In this document: positions 33,511 to 44,619 of the stretch, piece by piece
How the letters are laid out: each line of letters starts with the position of its first letter
Numbering within the stretch: the stretch's first letter is position 1
DNA from: Volutella citrinella
Lineage: Eukaryota > Ascomycota > Sordariomycetes > Hypocreales > Nectriaceae
Reading direction: 5' to 3'
NCBI GenBank assembly: GCA_034401135.1
Contig: JAWZSP010000004.1
Span: 744,001-808,000 of the forward strand
Length of the DNA stretch: 64,000 bases
Made by a program: the position numbers and the translations under genes
Notes under the pieces: model-generated
What the model was told of the DNA's origin: nothing
The model's database searches: none
Seen by the model: the letters and a program-made list of their open reading frames with translations, nothing else

Positions 33511-34095
33511 CGAAAGACATGAGCCTTTGATTGACCCAGACTTGTTCCAGAAGAGGAAGGAGGATGCGCACTACGCGCCCAGGCGGTTGGGTGTGAACAA
33601 GGATGAGGGAATTGGGTATCGCCCAATCGTCAAACAGGGCCAACAGCGAAGCGCCCAGCCTGCATGGCGGGCGGCTGTGTACTACTTTTATTGGGCTCAG
33701 CCGCACCGGTCATGCAAGCTGCCGTTGTGCCTGAGGCTATGTTCTTCATCGCCAGATTATCAACTTTTCTTGCATTTTGCACTTTTGACGCATCGCACGC
33801 ATGCGATCCGATATTAAATGCTGCTCATGAGGTCCGGCTCCCATCAGATACTAAAGAATTCCTCTTCATTCTTCATTCAGAACACCACGTGCGGTGTCTG
33901 CCAGCACTGTATGACCCTTCTTGGTAAGTTGCACCGTGATAACCATCTGAAATCGAGGCCTGTGATACATCTCACGCCCACAATCATCCACCATCGCATA
34001 GGGGCTAGACCTAAATGCTGGTGGCTCATTCTGAGTGGCGAACCAGTCAACTGATCAGACGAGATAGCAGCTTTCTTTGCCACGCATAGTCCGCC
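33511..34095. other. Degraded intergenic region
   Basis: No gene is supported. It may include the decayed 3' end of the HET gene, but no segment is identifiable. Confidence 0.35.
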
Positions 34096-36307
34096 ATGCT
34101 GTCTAGGCAAACATATGCAACCACATCCCTGCTACGTGACTGGGACCAGTCGACGTTCAACAACCACGCTGTTGACAGCAGACCCCTTGTGGAAGAGGTC
34201 GAAAGCGCTCAAGGGGATGTGTCCCCCTTGGACCTCTTTCTAGGAATACCACATCATTCCCCAAGATCTAATTATCAACTGAAGGGGTTTCAAATGGTTG
34301 GAATAGACACCGCCCTGGACCGCCTGAGAGAAAAGAGGTTCAACAAGTCGGAGTATCTATGGCTTTACGACACGGACGGGGAGCAACGCCCACGGAGCTA
34401 CAATGGCATCGTGACAACTCAGAAAGCCGACGAGATTCTAAAGAGCAAGGTAAGCCGACAACCCTATTCACCAATTCTACCGCCGCTCATTATCCGAAGC
34501 GTTTTGGCCATGGCGCTGAACCTGATGCACCTATCAGGCGAATGTAAGTTAAAATCGAGAGGCAGATACGGAGAACGTGAGAATTGACCCTGGCGTAGCC
34601 ACCTCCATCATCCCACAGCTGAAACTATCGCTCTACTCATCTTGAATGCTCGGCACTTGGAGGTCTCTATCCTCAGATCATTTTTTTGGATTCACATTAG
34701 CCGTCAAATAGCCACGGCATCCATCCATTTCACTCCTACGGTCAGTGGCCCTTCTTTAATCGTTCTGTATTGTTGCTCATGACAATATAATCAGAACGGT
34801 GACTTTCATTTTTCCCTGGTTTTTCATCTCCCGTCATTTGTGCTCCGCACAGTCGACTTGGAAACCGACCTGTTCGAAGATTCTCGCAAAACCAGAGCCA
34901 AAAACCCTTGGAGAAAGAGCAAGAAGTTGGACTTTTTCTCCAGTAACGAAGATGGAGACTCAAAAACAGTCCATGTTCTCTATGAGACGCAAAAGTCATT
35001 TGCAGTGTATGGTTCCAACACCCAATCTTGGACCTCGGTATATCTTGGCGACACCTACTTTTACGGGAAAGATTCCACAAATGAAGATACTATCGAGTAC
35101 TACAAGGTCAGCGACGACGACGATGATGATTCTGATTCTGATTCTGATGATTACGATGATGATTGCATCTGGGATCCATGCACCATCGGAGCAAAAGAAG
35201 CCAAAAAGATCACGACACATCCATGCGAATGGTTCCTAGCAGTTCTGAATGAGCGTTTTATTCAATGCGAGGAAGAGTGGACCAATCTATTCATGACCCT
35301 TCAGAGTCAAATTTCCCTCCACGTGAGTCTCGCAAGACTTGATGCAGAATCAGACACACAGCAGCAGGCTAATTCTGTTTGTAGGTCGAAAAGCACAAGG
35401 CTATTGAGCTCAAGTTTCCCCTGTCGCAGGCTTTCTTCCTATAGACTATGGAGCGCATCGACGGCGAACGTCAATGGCTTGAACATGTGGACAAGATGCT
35501 GGACCTACTCGACCGCACAATCCAGCATATCATAGCTTCTTGGAAGCATTTCCGGCCCGAGTACGGACCCCATATGCCGATTAACAGCAGGACGGATTCG
35601 CTCTGTCTGCAAATAGACATCAAGGCTGGGGAGCTCCAAGTTGTTCAACATGGCATTATGGAGTTGAAAGACCAATGCCGTCAATACAGGAACAAGGTAT
35701 GGAGCATTCTATCCCGGGAAGAAACTGATGATTGACTGGCATTATAGTTAAACCTTGACCTCGAGGTGCAAAGCAGCACCTTCAATTCTCTTCAGCCATT
35801 CATCCCCAGCTTCGTGAGTCGCTATAAAGATTTACATCGCAGTTAGGCATATAACTAATCAGATCTTTCTAGGTACTTGCTGTAGCGCCTCTGGTCATCT
35901 CGGCGGGTATTGTACAAGCCGAGCTTCCCTTACTTTCCCGTTCCAAATGGATTTCGTTCGTCGTCCTAGCTGTCGTATTTTCATTGCTCTGCTGGTACAT
36001 GGAACCCAGTTCGAGCCCAGTACCATGGATACGGGATGCGTTGATCAAAATTCGTTCTCATTGCCGTCAAAGGTGGGAACAGGTCAAGGACGGCAGGCCA
36101 GCGATGGTCACACCCAGCCAGTTTATTCAGAGGGCGAGGCTCGGGAGAGGGAAATCGGCGTCGGAGAAGGAGGGGGGCCCCAACTTCGATTGTATGGAAC
36201 AGGGGCGATTGGCGTCGATGCAAGCTCAAGACAAATTGGCGCCAAGCTGTGTAAGGCCACCCTCTGCGGTCTTTAGTCGACAAAGGACAAGTCGAGGAGA
36301 CAGCTAG
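34096..36307 (+). pseudogene. Broken CorA-like membrane protein gene
   Basis: Six or more exons can be traced: 34096-34449, about 34599-34740, about 34853-35322, 35385-35696, 35748-35813 and 35873-36307. Conserved pieces are IIPQLKLSLY, LILNARHLEVSILRSFF, VDLETDLFEDSR, ITTHPCEWFLAVLNERF, WLEHVDKMLDLLDRTI and LNLDLEVQSSTFN, the pattern of fungal CorA-like proteins. Defects: IIPQLKLSLY and LILNARHLEVS lie in different frames, one base lost near 34635; exon phases do not join at 34740/34853; and TAG at 35442 interrupts exon 4. The GMN-bearing first membrane helix is not found; after LNLDLEVQ the text goes straight to a later helix (ISFVVLAVVFSLLCWYM). An Asp-rich run lies near 35115-35163. Either a pseudogene or a gene with splicing I misread. 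Confidence 0.6.
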
Positions 36308-36723
36308 TGAGGGAACTTGCGAGATGGGGCCAACGTTGCAGGAATGTCCGTGGGTACGGCGCTTTCCCGAGGGAGGCACGAGTGTTGCAGTGAGGCTATC
36401 GGTCTTTGGAGGCTTGCAGTTGTATAGCCGTGCCATAGTAATGCAATGAGTTTGTTGGATGGATCCCATTCGCCAAGATGTACGCACCAACAGCATGAGT
36501 GCATAACGCGCCTCGTACATTTGCCGCCTCGTATCAAGGAGATCAGTCCACCTTGACACTTACGTAGGGTCTTCGGGAGCTGCTGGGTCTGAAGATGATA
36601 TGTATTGGGCATTTACTAATTTCATGTTCGGTGCAATAACTGTAATCAATCTGATAATGGCGATCCCTTCTTCCCCCCAAACTCCCTTCCCGCTGCTGCT
36701 CACGACATGGGAACACCCACACC
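36308..36723. other. Intergenic region
   Basis: This lies between the converging ends of the broken CorA-like gene and the secreted protein gene. Nothing is recognised. Confidence 0.35.
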
Positions 36724-37179
36724 CTACCACTTAATTCGGCAGTCAGTCTCAATGCCAGTCACCTTCTTCAGGGCATCAGCAACAGTGCTGCCATCACACT
36801 GTGCTCGGACCTGAAACTTCCATTCCCAAATATCACCATTCTTCTCGTCGGCTTTGAATGAGTCGTTGACAAAGGCCATGCACATCATGTCCTTCTTGAG
36901 CTCATCATTAAGGCGTTTGCCAAAATCCGTCGAGCCAGACAAGCCGATCCCGAAGCCGAAGGGGTTGCTGTTGCTCAGCTGGATGGAGTTCTTCTTCCAG
37001 AAGCGGACCTTGTAGGTCCACACAAAGAGGAACTCGGAGTATTTGACACACTCGGCGTCGCCTTCGCCGGACATATCTCGTTTGGCGATTTCGATGGCTG
37101 CAGGCTCGACATTGTTGACAGGTACGGCATTGATGAGGGGCATAAAAGCCAGGAGGGGGAGTGCTAGGCTGAGACGCAT
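36724..37179 (-). CDS. Small secreted protein with four cysteines
   Basis: An intronless 151-aa frame. Residues 1-18 (MRLSLALPLLAFMPLINA) form a clear signal peptide. A KR at 33-34 could be a Kex2 site. The mature part has four Cys (44, 100, 128, 147), enough for two disulfides, and an alternating beta-like pattern (FVWTYKVRFWKKNSIQL, WEWKFQVRAQCDG). Size, signal and Cys content fit a secreted effector-like or surface protein; I do not recognise the family. It adjoins the decaying accessory block. Confidence 0.7.
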   Translation of the reverse strand: MRLSLALPLLAFMPLINAVPVNNVEPAAIEIAKRDMSGEGDAECVKYSEFLFVWTYKVRFWKKNSIQLSNSNPFGFGIGLSGSTDFGKRLNDELKKDMMCMAFVNDSFKADEKNGDIWEWKFQVRAQCDGSTVADALKKVTGIETDCRIKW

Positions 37180-39586
37180 TGCTGGTGGTAGAGGGTTGTG
37201 TTGTGTTGTGTGTTATGTTTGGCTTAAGGGGAAAGGGGTAATTCTTCACAAGTGCAAGTGATGAGTTTGTTGTATTCTCTGTCGAAGCTGATGATGCTGA
37301 ATCTACAGAGGCTGGAGCAGCTGGAAGTCGTCTCATCTACACCATTGTCACCGCGTATCCAATCCATCTCGACCTTACTCAAGCTCTCGATGCAAAGTAG
37401 TGGCACAGCGGGGATGGCCAAGCCAGCAGCATGCTTCAACTCGGCCTTTCAGTGTATTCATCACCCGCGTGTTAGTTATTTTCAGGTAAGGGCCTGGGCT
37501 CACTCTGAGAGCCCGAGGGATAGTGCTGACTACTTACTAAATTAGGAGCGTGGAGCGCCATGTTGATTCCCGCTCACCTACACAGCCCCCAAGGTCATTG
37601 CGCGGCAGACAAGTGTGCCATTTAGCACTTGTTGAAGGGAAATTTACGCGTATTATGGTCCAGCTTTTAATCCTTGGACTGCAGGGGGACACAAACCTAG
37701 GGAGCCGGGTCAGATGATTGCTGCGGCGTCTTGGCCTCGAGGCGCTCTCTCTACATTCCTTTTCGTGGCCGCCAGCCGCTGGCATTGGGAATTTGAAGGA
37801 GGAGGAGATTTTATTTGGAACTGGTGAATAAAAATAGAATTAGTCAAAATAGCTGTCAAGTTCCTAAACAAGCAAACGTTCTCATTCTTCGCTCGAGGGG
37901 GGTGCTGCATCCCCATCGACAGCTGCTACGAGTAACCATGGCTCAGAGAATTCCGCGCAGGTAAGTTGACCAGTGCTCGTCATCGGCTCTTCGTTTCGCC
38001 CAGCATGGCTGACACTGCTGTTCCATTCATCAGTATGGGTCCATCGCTCCGGATGGAACAACCCTCGGATATCCGGCGTCGGCCTCTTCAGCCAGACCTT
38101 TGATAGAGGCTGCGATGTGCCTGCCAATCCTTGCAAGCGCCATGATGATGAAGATTACACCAGAGGCACCATCGTCCGATTGTGGCCATTCCCTTCATTA
38201 TTGGAGCCGTACCTTGACCCTTACTCGCCTCGTCGCGATGTCTACAACAGCATTGGCTTACTTGCGACTGTCGTAAGTTGAACCATGGAGGACTTAAGCC
38301 CCTATGCGTTCCGGAAAACGCAAGAGTCGTATGATTCAATTGATAGTGGTTTGCTGGTTTTCTTCCTAGTGTTACCGCCTTCAGCATATTGGTTTAGTGT
38401 CAATAAACTGAGTAATTAGAGCACATTCACATCGCGAAGGACAGCTTGGCGTGAGCTTGTGGGGATGGTCGCCAACAGTTGAGCGCAAATATTGTTCTTT
38501 CGGAGGAAATGATGAACAAAATATTGAGTAACATGGCTGTCACAGCACCCCAGCCCAAAAAAGCACACTCTGCTAGATAATGGCAGAATGACAACGCTCT
38601 TAATTGGACTTTTAGACACAGAGCGGCAACAAACCTTGAGCGGGCTTCCGACATCACATGAAACGCCATATCCAGCACGTACATCATACAACGAACGCTG
38701 ACCAGACGGCCCTGCTCTGAATGGCGGCTGACTAGGCGTCCGTTGTACCTCAACATGGGGTTGGCGCGAGCTGCTACATGTAGGCGGGTTGAGCATTGCT
38801 GGCATCTTTGGCTTCTAGTACCTGTTTCGGTATGGATCTGTACTGAATGAGAGAAGCAAGTTTTGTCATATCATGTTCCCAACTTGTGCGAGATAACGGC
38901 TGAGACTGTCAGTTGCCCAGAGCAGCCATACAAGGATTGAGTGAGGCTATGTTCCAACCTGGCCCCCGCACGGCAAGCAAAAGTACCACACCTGCAATAG
39001 GAGCCCCGGCTCTACCCCAGTTCCTTTCCCTCAACAACTCCGAATCCAAAGTCACGAGATCAGTGACAGCGCGCAAGATGGTTCCATGCGCGGGGACGGC
39101 GTGGGAGCTCCGCCGGGATGACAGGGTCAAATACCATGCCGAAACAGCGACGGCCCGGCACGAAACCTGCAACCTTCCCAATCGCGTTGCATTTCGCTAT
39201 CTATACGTGCGGGGTTTTTCCGGTATAAGAATGGAACGGCCTGAAAAGGGAATGTGAGAAACGCCATGCCCTGGCCACGCCTTGCAGAGATCCGAGGTTG
39301 ATCTGCGAAACCAAGGATGGTGCCATGTTGGGACGTGGAGACGGCCGAGTGATAACTATCGAATGCCTTCAGTTTGGCACCTACCAGATGTGGTGTGCGC
39401 AGAGGAACCTTTGCGGGATGCTCACTCCGGTTCTGTCACGCAAAAGTCCCTTGCCCGGCATTGAGCATTCTTAACGCCGCCGCACCACTCCACTCACTCT
39501 ATCGTCAATCAGATAGGCTATCTCAATTTCTCCGCCCGTCTCTTGGGATAGTCATGCGAGTCGAGGCCACACATCCGGGCCATGGC
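37180..39586. other. Gene-free region
   Basis: About 2.4 kb with only short open frames on both strands that lack motifs or signal peptides. I see no RNA gene or repeat. It contains the promoter of the minus-strand secreted protein at its left end. Confidence 0.4.
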
Positions 39587-39593
39587 TATATAA
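39587..39593 (+). promoter_or_regulatory. TATA box of the 52-aa peptide gene
   Basis: TATATAA lies about 110 bp before the ATG at 39702. Together with the A/C-rich, G-poor sequence before the ATG it supports transcription of this very short gene. Confidence 0.55.
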
Positions 39594-39701
39594 CTGACCA
39601 CTCCGCCGACGGTCCGAGACGGTTTGCAACAGCATCAGTGCAACATCACCAAAACACGCCAACACAGTCCCTCTCGCAATAATCCATACAAACACTTCGC
39701 A

Positions 39702-39860
39702 ATGAAGTTTTCCGTCGCAGCCGTCGCCGTCTTCGTCAGCCTCGCCCTCGGCGTCGCCATTCCCGAGATGCCACCAGCAGTGGCAGAGCTTGAAAAGCGA
39801 GGATGCAGTTGCAAATGGGACGGCGTCGCATGGTTCTGCATGGGATCATCCTGCCCTTAG
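39702..39860 (+). CDS. 52-aa Kex2-type secreted peptide precursor
   Basis: A complete 52-aa frame with the layout of a peptide precursor. Residues 1-19 (MKFSVAAVAVFVSLALGVA) are a signal peptide. A short acidic pro-segment IPEMPPAVAELE follows and ends in the dibasic KR at 32-33, a Kex2 cleavage site. The remaining 19 residues, starting GCSCKWDG, carry four Cys at 35, 37, 46 and 51, two aromatic Trp and no Lys/Arg after position 38. The ATG context is good (CGCAATGA) and a TATA box lies upstream. The predicted mature peptide would be a compact two-disulfide peptide. It does not match the WC..GQ.CW pattern of Sordariomycete alpha-pheromones. A signalling, antimicrobial or effector role is inference. 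Confidence 0.7.
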   Translation: MKFSVAAVAVFVSLALGVAIPEMPPAVAELEKRGCSCKWDGVAWFCMGSSCP

Positions 39861-40630
39861 CTTGCCGATTTGGATATGAAAGCGTGAATCCAAAAGGATT
39901 TCGGTGGGTGTGCCGTGCTCCGGTCTGGATGAATCGTCGCTAACACGGAATGGTCAAATCAAGGACAAAGCGCTGCTTCACCGAGAACCACGCTTCCTAT
40001 TGGGGGTTGACCAACTGGGTTTTGTCCAACAGTTCCTGTACTTACCTGTCATCATGTTTCGCTTGGCCAGATTTCTGCCAAGGACAAGCTAATAGACTTC
40101 GGCTTCAAGTGCAAATGATATACCTAATACATCAAAACCCTCCCAACAACTTTTGAAATGACGTGTGTAATCATGTTCTCTTCTTTCTACCCTCGACACA
40201 GGACGTCCCAAGCATCGTCGTTCTCATTGATCTCGAGAAATCGGCTTCAACGCAGTAACATGTGCTTCCAACCGCATCCCAACAGGGACTACAAGGAGCC
40301 CCTGAAGTGGTCCCGTCCCGCAGACGCTCGCTGTCTGCACTGTCCATCTGAACATGTTGGTGTTGCTTGTACTTGATATGTGCTGCGAGCACTTAGACTA
40401 ACTTACGTGAAGAAAACAACGTTTCCCATAGCCTCGGCGCTACCAGAGTCCGCATCCAATTATTTGACTGAAACCAGACGCTAGAATAAAATTGGCCGAC
40501 AGCTTTTAGGCGGACAAGGCTGCTCGGAGGGTTGGTCCGGTGCCCAGGCAATTCGCCTCACATGATCTCATGGCTACGTGATGCAGTGATCCACATGACG
40601 CCTCCATCCAATCACCAAGGCAAGCAGGCA
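39861..40630. other. Intergenic region
   Basis: The 3' flank of the peptide gene and upstream region of the DUF1295 gene. No exon is supported. Confidence 0.4.
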
Positions 40631-40636
40631 TATAAA
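40631..40636 (+). promoter_or_regulatory. TATA box of the DUF1295 gene
   Basis: TATAAA lies 77-82 bp before the ATG at 40713, a close canonical position. Confidence 0.55.
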
Positions 40637-40712
40637 GCCGGCCATGCAGACATGTCGCATGCCCTTTGGCAGCGAACCCCACCATACAACATCGCAGTTA
40701 TCTTGAGCCACG

Positions 40713-41993
40713 ATGGCTGAACAAGATCGTTCCGGAGGCTGGTTCGGTAGCAAAGCCGCCAAACTGCCCCACACCTCGGGCGCCGAGCAGGACCGCTACG
40801 GCGCCCACTTCAGCGGCAAGGCACCCTCGGCCAGCGACCTTCCTTCGCTGCCGAAGGCGTCGGGTGCTGAACAGGACCACTACGGCGCCCACTTCAGCAC
40901 CAAGGCACCCTCGGCTGGTGGGCTTCCGACGCTGCCAAAGATGTCCGGGGCCGGGCAAGGCCGATACGGCGCTCACTTCGGGTCAGCCCCGCGCCCGACG
41001 GCCGTTGGCCTGCTGCAATCAGCCGTCGTGCCGAGTCTAGGCCTCCACGCCGGCCTTGCTCTTGCAACCTACGGCGTCGCCCGAGTCACCGACCGCGTCG
41101 ACGGCAAGGACTGGCTCTGGCCCGTCGGCATCACTGCCAACGCCTTGTGGAGCGCCGTCGGGGCCCGTGTCGTCGTCGACGGGCTCTCCCCCGGCGAGGC
41201 CTGGTCCTCGCTCAGCTACCCGCAGCGGCTGCTGCTCTGCGGCGCCTCCGCCTGGGGACTGCAGCTTTTTGCGCGCGTTTCATCCCGTAGCGTCAGCCGC
41301 GGAAAGGACGACGAGCGGTATGATGCCGCCAAGAAGGATACCTGGTTCTGGGACAAGGCCCTGTTCAGTGTCTTCCTCCCGGAGGCCGTGGCCCAGACAG
41401 TCATATCGCTGCCTCTCACGCTGCCCTTCAGGGCCCCTTCTGCGAGCATAATCACCTCACCCGACACCAGCTACGGCCCGGTGCTTCATAGCTTGGCAGT
41501 GTTCCTCTTCTCGGCTGGTTTCGCCCTCGAGATCCTCACAGACACCCTGCTTGAGGCCCAGAGGCAGAAGAGGTCCGGTCTGCACCGCCGTGAGGCATGG
41601 AGTATCATCAAACACCCCTGGTATGTATCTCCTCGGCATCTCGAAAACTAATACGCTGCTGACAGACCGACTAGCTACCTGGGCGACGTCCTTATCCATG
41701 CCTCTTTTCCCATTCTGCTGCTCGGCGCCAACATGCTTCACCCCATCGCGCTGATCAGCCCCATCGCCAACTACCTCTACCTGCGCTATATCCGCGGTGA
41801 CGAGGACGACAGGGCCTCGCAGGAGAAGCGCCTCGCGGCCAGCTCAGAGAAGCCCGAGGAGCAGGAGGAGCATATATTCGAGAAGGGCCGCTTCTTGCCG
41901 TCACTTCGCGAACTGGCCAACAATTGGACGTGGACATGCCTCGTCGCAGGACTAGCAGGTGTCGTCATTGAGCGAGGAATTCAACTGCTGTAA
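40713..41993 (+). CDS. DUF1295 / steroid 5-alpha-reductase-like membrane protein with N-terminal tandem repeats
   Basis: Two exons (40713-41620, 41675-41993; intron 54 nt, phase 2) give 408 aa. The first ~90 residues hold three tandem copies of a ~28-residue unit starting SGA[EG]Q[DG]xYGAHF and ending LPxLPK; the third copy is cut short. The rest is a multi-helix membrane domain (QSAVVPSLGLHAGLALATYG, FLPEAVAQTVISLPL, VLHSLAVFLFSAGFALEIL) ending with the family block KHPCYLGDVLIH at the splice junction, the position of the HPxYLGE cofactor-binding motif of DUF1295/isoprenylcysteine methyltransferase and steroid reductase folds. An NAD(P)H-dependent reductase acting on a lipid is plausible; the substrate is unknown. 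Confidence 0.82.
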
Positions 41994-44619
41994 AGCTGTG
42001 TATATTTATAACCCTATTATTCCCAATTTTTCTCCAAAGACGCTCGCAAACCCGAAGAGGTGCATCGCGGAACAGCCTTTGGCTCATCACACACGAGCAA
42101 CACTTGTCGGCATTCCATCCATGGCGAGTGAAGTCGCGAAAGTGCTTCAAGTGGCCCTTCAAGAGCCCAGGCGGTAATTTGGGGAAGCTTACATATTCCT
42201 CAAGTCTTGTATATCGTAGCTTGGCGTCTACAGAGCAAGGAGCTGGAGAAATGCTAGCATAATGGGCTTCAACATGGTGGATGTGTATGAGGCGTAATTG
42301 GCGGACGATGAAGTGCAACCGGGGATTGTGTCACGACAGCGCGAGAGTGCTTGGTATCCGTAATGCAGCATATATTGTACGTCCGGCCACACCGAGCCAA
42401 ACCAAGGGCCAGGAAGGGCCAAGGGATCGACCTTTACGCGGTAGAGTTATTTATTCTCCTCTCCAAACTCCTCTCTCTACCTCTTTACTCTTCTTATAGT
42501 TGACCTCCTTAGAATCTTCGTCATCAGGATTTGCAGTACCGTCGGTAATGCGTGCCCATATTAGCAGAAATGCCATCAGCAGAGGTCCCGGGATACAGAA
42601 ACCATGATGGACGATGGGTAGGCGATGTCCCCTGGATAAGTTCGATGACACGAATAGATCTTGTATATTGAGGATCATGGGATACAACATAAACACATTA
42701 TAGGCAGGTCCAGAAGCGCTGGAGCCAGAGCCTTTGGTGTACGGGCATCAGCATCAGACAAAAGAGTGGAGTAGTTCGAATGATATCCATTACTTGCTAC
42801 CCGGATCCAATGTGCTAATGACTTATAGACAACCTCAATCGAGTGCCCTCTGAGTGGGAAGCCCAAAATTATCTATAGCCGTAACATCATTGAGCTCAGA
42901 GAAGTCTACTTCATCTGTGTAGGGCTGAGCACAACAGGACTTTGTCCCAACGATTCTTATACAACACGCCGTGAACCCCTCCGAGGAAGTCCCAAAACCT
43001 AGTGAGGCAGGACTCAGGAGTAGTCAGACTGGGCCGTCGAGGCATCTTGTTCGATGGCAGTAGCACTACTGACCTGCGGCTTCCTGGTTCAAGTAGGAAA
43101 GCTGTTCAACGTTCCAAGTGCAGTGGCGTCTTATATTACCTTGACAGGGTTACTGAGGCCTGGAAATACGATGTTGGATATCATTTCCGTCATAATGATG
43201 GATTAGCCCAACATGGCCATTTTTATACTGTGCCATCAGAATGTTTATAGCTTCATGCTCCTCTGTGGTTTCTATCTCGAGGCATCGCAAGTAAGTAATC
43301 ATTCGGGCAGCAAAAGGACAACAGTTGATAACTTTATCCTACTATCTATACACCGACTCGCTCAGTGTTATATTAAAATGATGCGCCTTGTTAGGACACT
43401 GGGAATTTGAACAGGTTCTTCCTTGAGTGCTCTTTGCAAGCCCAGTTTCCACCTTTCCAGTGGACAATGTTCTTTGATGTTTGACATGACAATGAAATTG
43501 AGAATGTTCTAAAAGAATTTGACTACTGTATCTGTGCCCCTAACTCTTTCCTACCTGACCTTCTTCGCAGATGAATGATCTCTTGGAACGGAGCATTGGT
43601 GGGTGTGGGATGTTCCAAACTACGGAATACTTTTGTTTTCCATTGTCTTCAATATTCTATAAGATGCCGTCAAGGCATTTTAGGTTGTGAAAATTATCTC
43701 TAGGTGCAGAATCGAAGCAGGACAGAGTCTAGCCAGAGTGCCCGGTCCTACTGATACTGGGAGTTCAAAAAGACTATCTCTTGGCTCGTTATCATATATC
43801 GTGCTGTGGCATGAAACATCACATTCTCGAAACCACGATAAAGCGGTGGTTTCTCTAGGTATGGATAAATGATTCACTATACAAACGCATACCGTTATCA
43901 ATGATTAGCGCCGTAGCGGAGCTCTCCCTCGCGTGGCAACTCCGCGAGGAATGGGGACAACAAACAATGAGATTACCCAGGAATTCCATCACCCCGCTAC
44001 CCAGAAGAAGAAAAGAAAACAAATCCTTCCGTCCATGCTAGTAAGGGCTCGTTATTGATGTATGGTACACGGTCTTTGTTTATGTGCTCATCGTCATAGA
44101 ACTCATCAACATCCAATCAGCGATGCCGCGAAAAGAAAGCATCGCGCGCTGCACGAACAGCACATCATCCATGGGCGGAAAGCTCCTGGCCCCGGGCCGG
44201 GAGCCACAATAATTTAAAGCCGGAACATCCGCCTCGCAGCAACGCGCTGGGTCGGACGCCCGAGTTGGGAGCGGACAAATCGCAATGCCGTGGCCAATGT
44301 CGCCAGGTCTGGCCATCCTCAAGCCCTCGCCCCTGGCGATCTCCTCTTTTTGCAATTCATGTGAAACGCGTACCCGGCGCCATTGGGGCCCACGTCAGAT
44401 GCAGGGGGCGGTGAGGACGATCTTCGGATGGGGCGGAACCTCAGCTCCGGAGCTCAATAGAATCACGGATTGCTTGATCCGCAGACCAGGGCGTTGGGAA
44501 AAAGCGGTAAATTTGGGCGTCGTTTGAGTTTGGGGGTGAGCTGAGAGAGCGCAGCCGCAGTGTCAAAGTGCCGCCGGCAGAAGGTCAAACGGTCGTCGCA
44601 GAGAGGCCAGCCAGCTCCG
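41994..44619. other. Gene-free region, AT-rich in part
   Basis: About 2.6 kb between two convergent genes. 42860-44050 is visibly richer in A and T than its surroundings and has stops in all frames, consistent with an old mutated insertion, though no element is recognisable. CCTCGCG/CGCGAGG at about 43927-43949 could form a small hairpin. No gene is supported. Confidence 0.4.

Noticed and set aside
33401..33817. Open frame of 138 codons with a hydrophobic start
   Set aside because: It overlaps the HET remnant in another frame and has no support beyond being open.
38416..38805. Open frame of 129 codons on the minus strand
   Set aside because: Protein text lacks any pattern; surrounding DNA has no promoter or splice signals of note.
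43927..43949. CCTCGCG...CGCGAGG inverted repeat as a terminator or element end
   Set aside because: Too short, with a 9-base loop and no partner sequence; no gene ends here.
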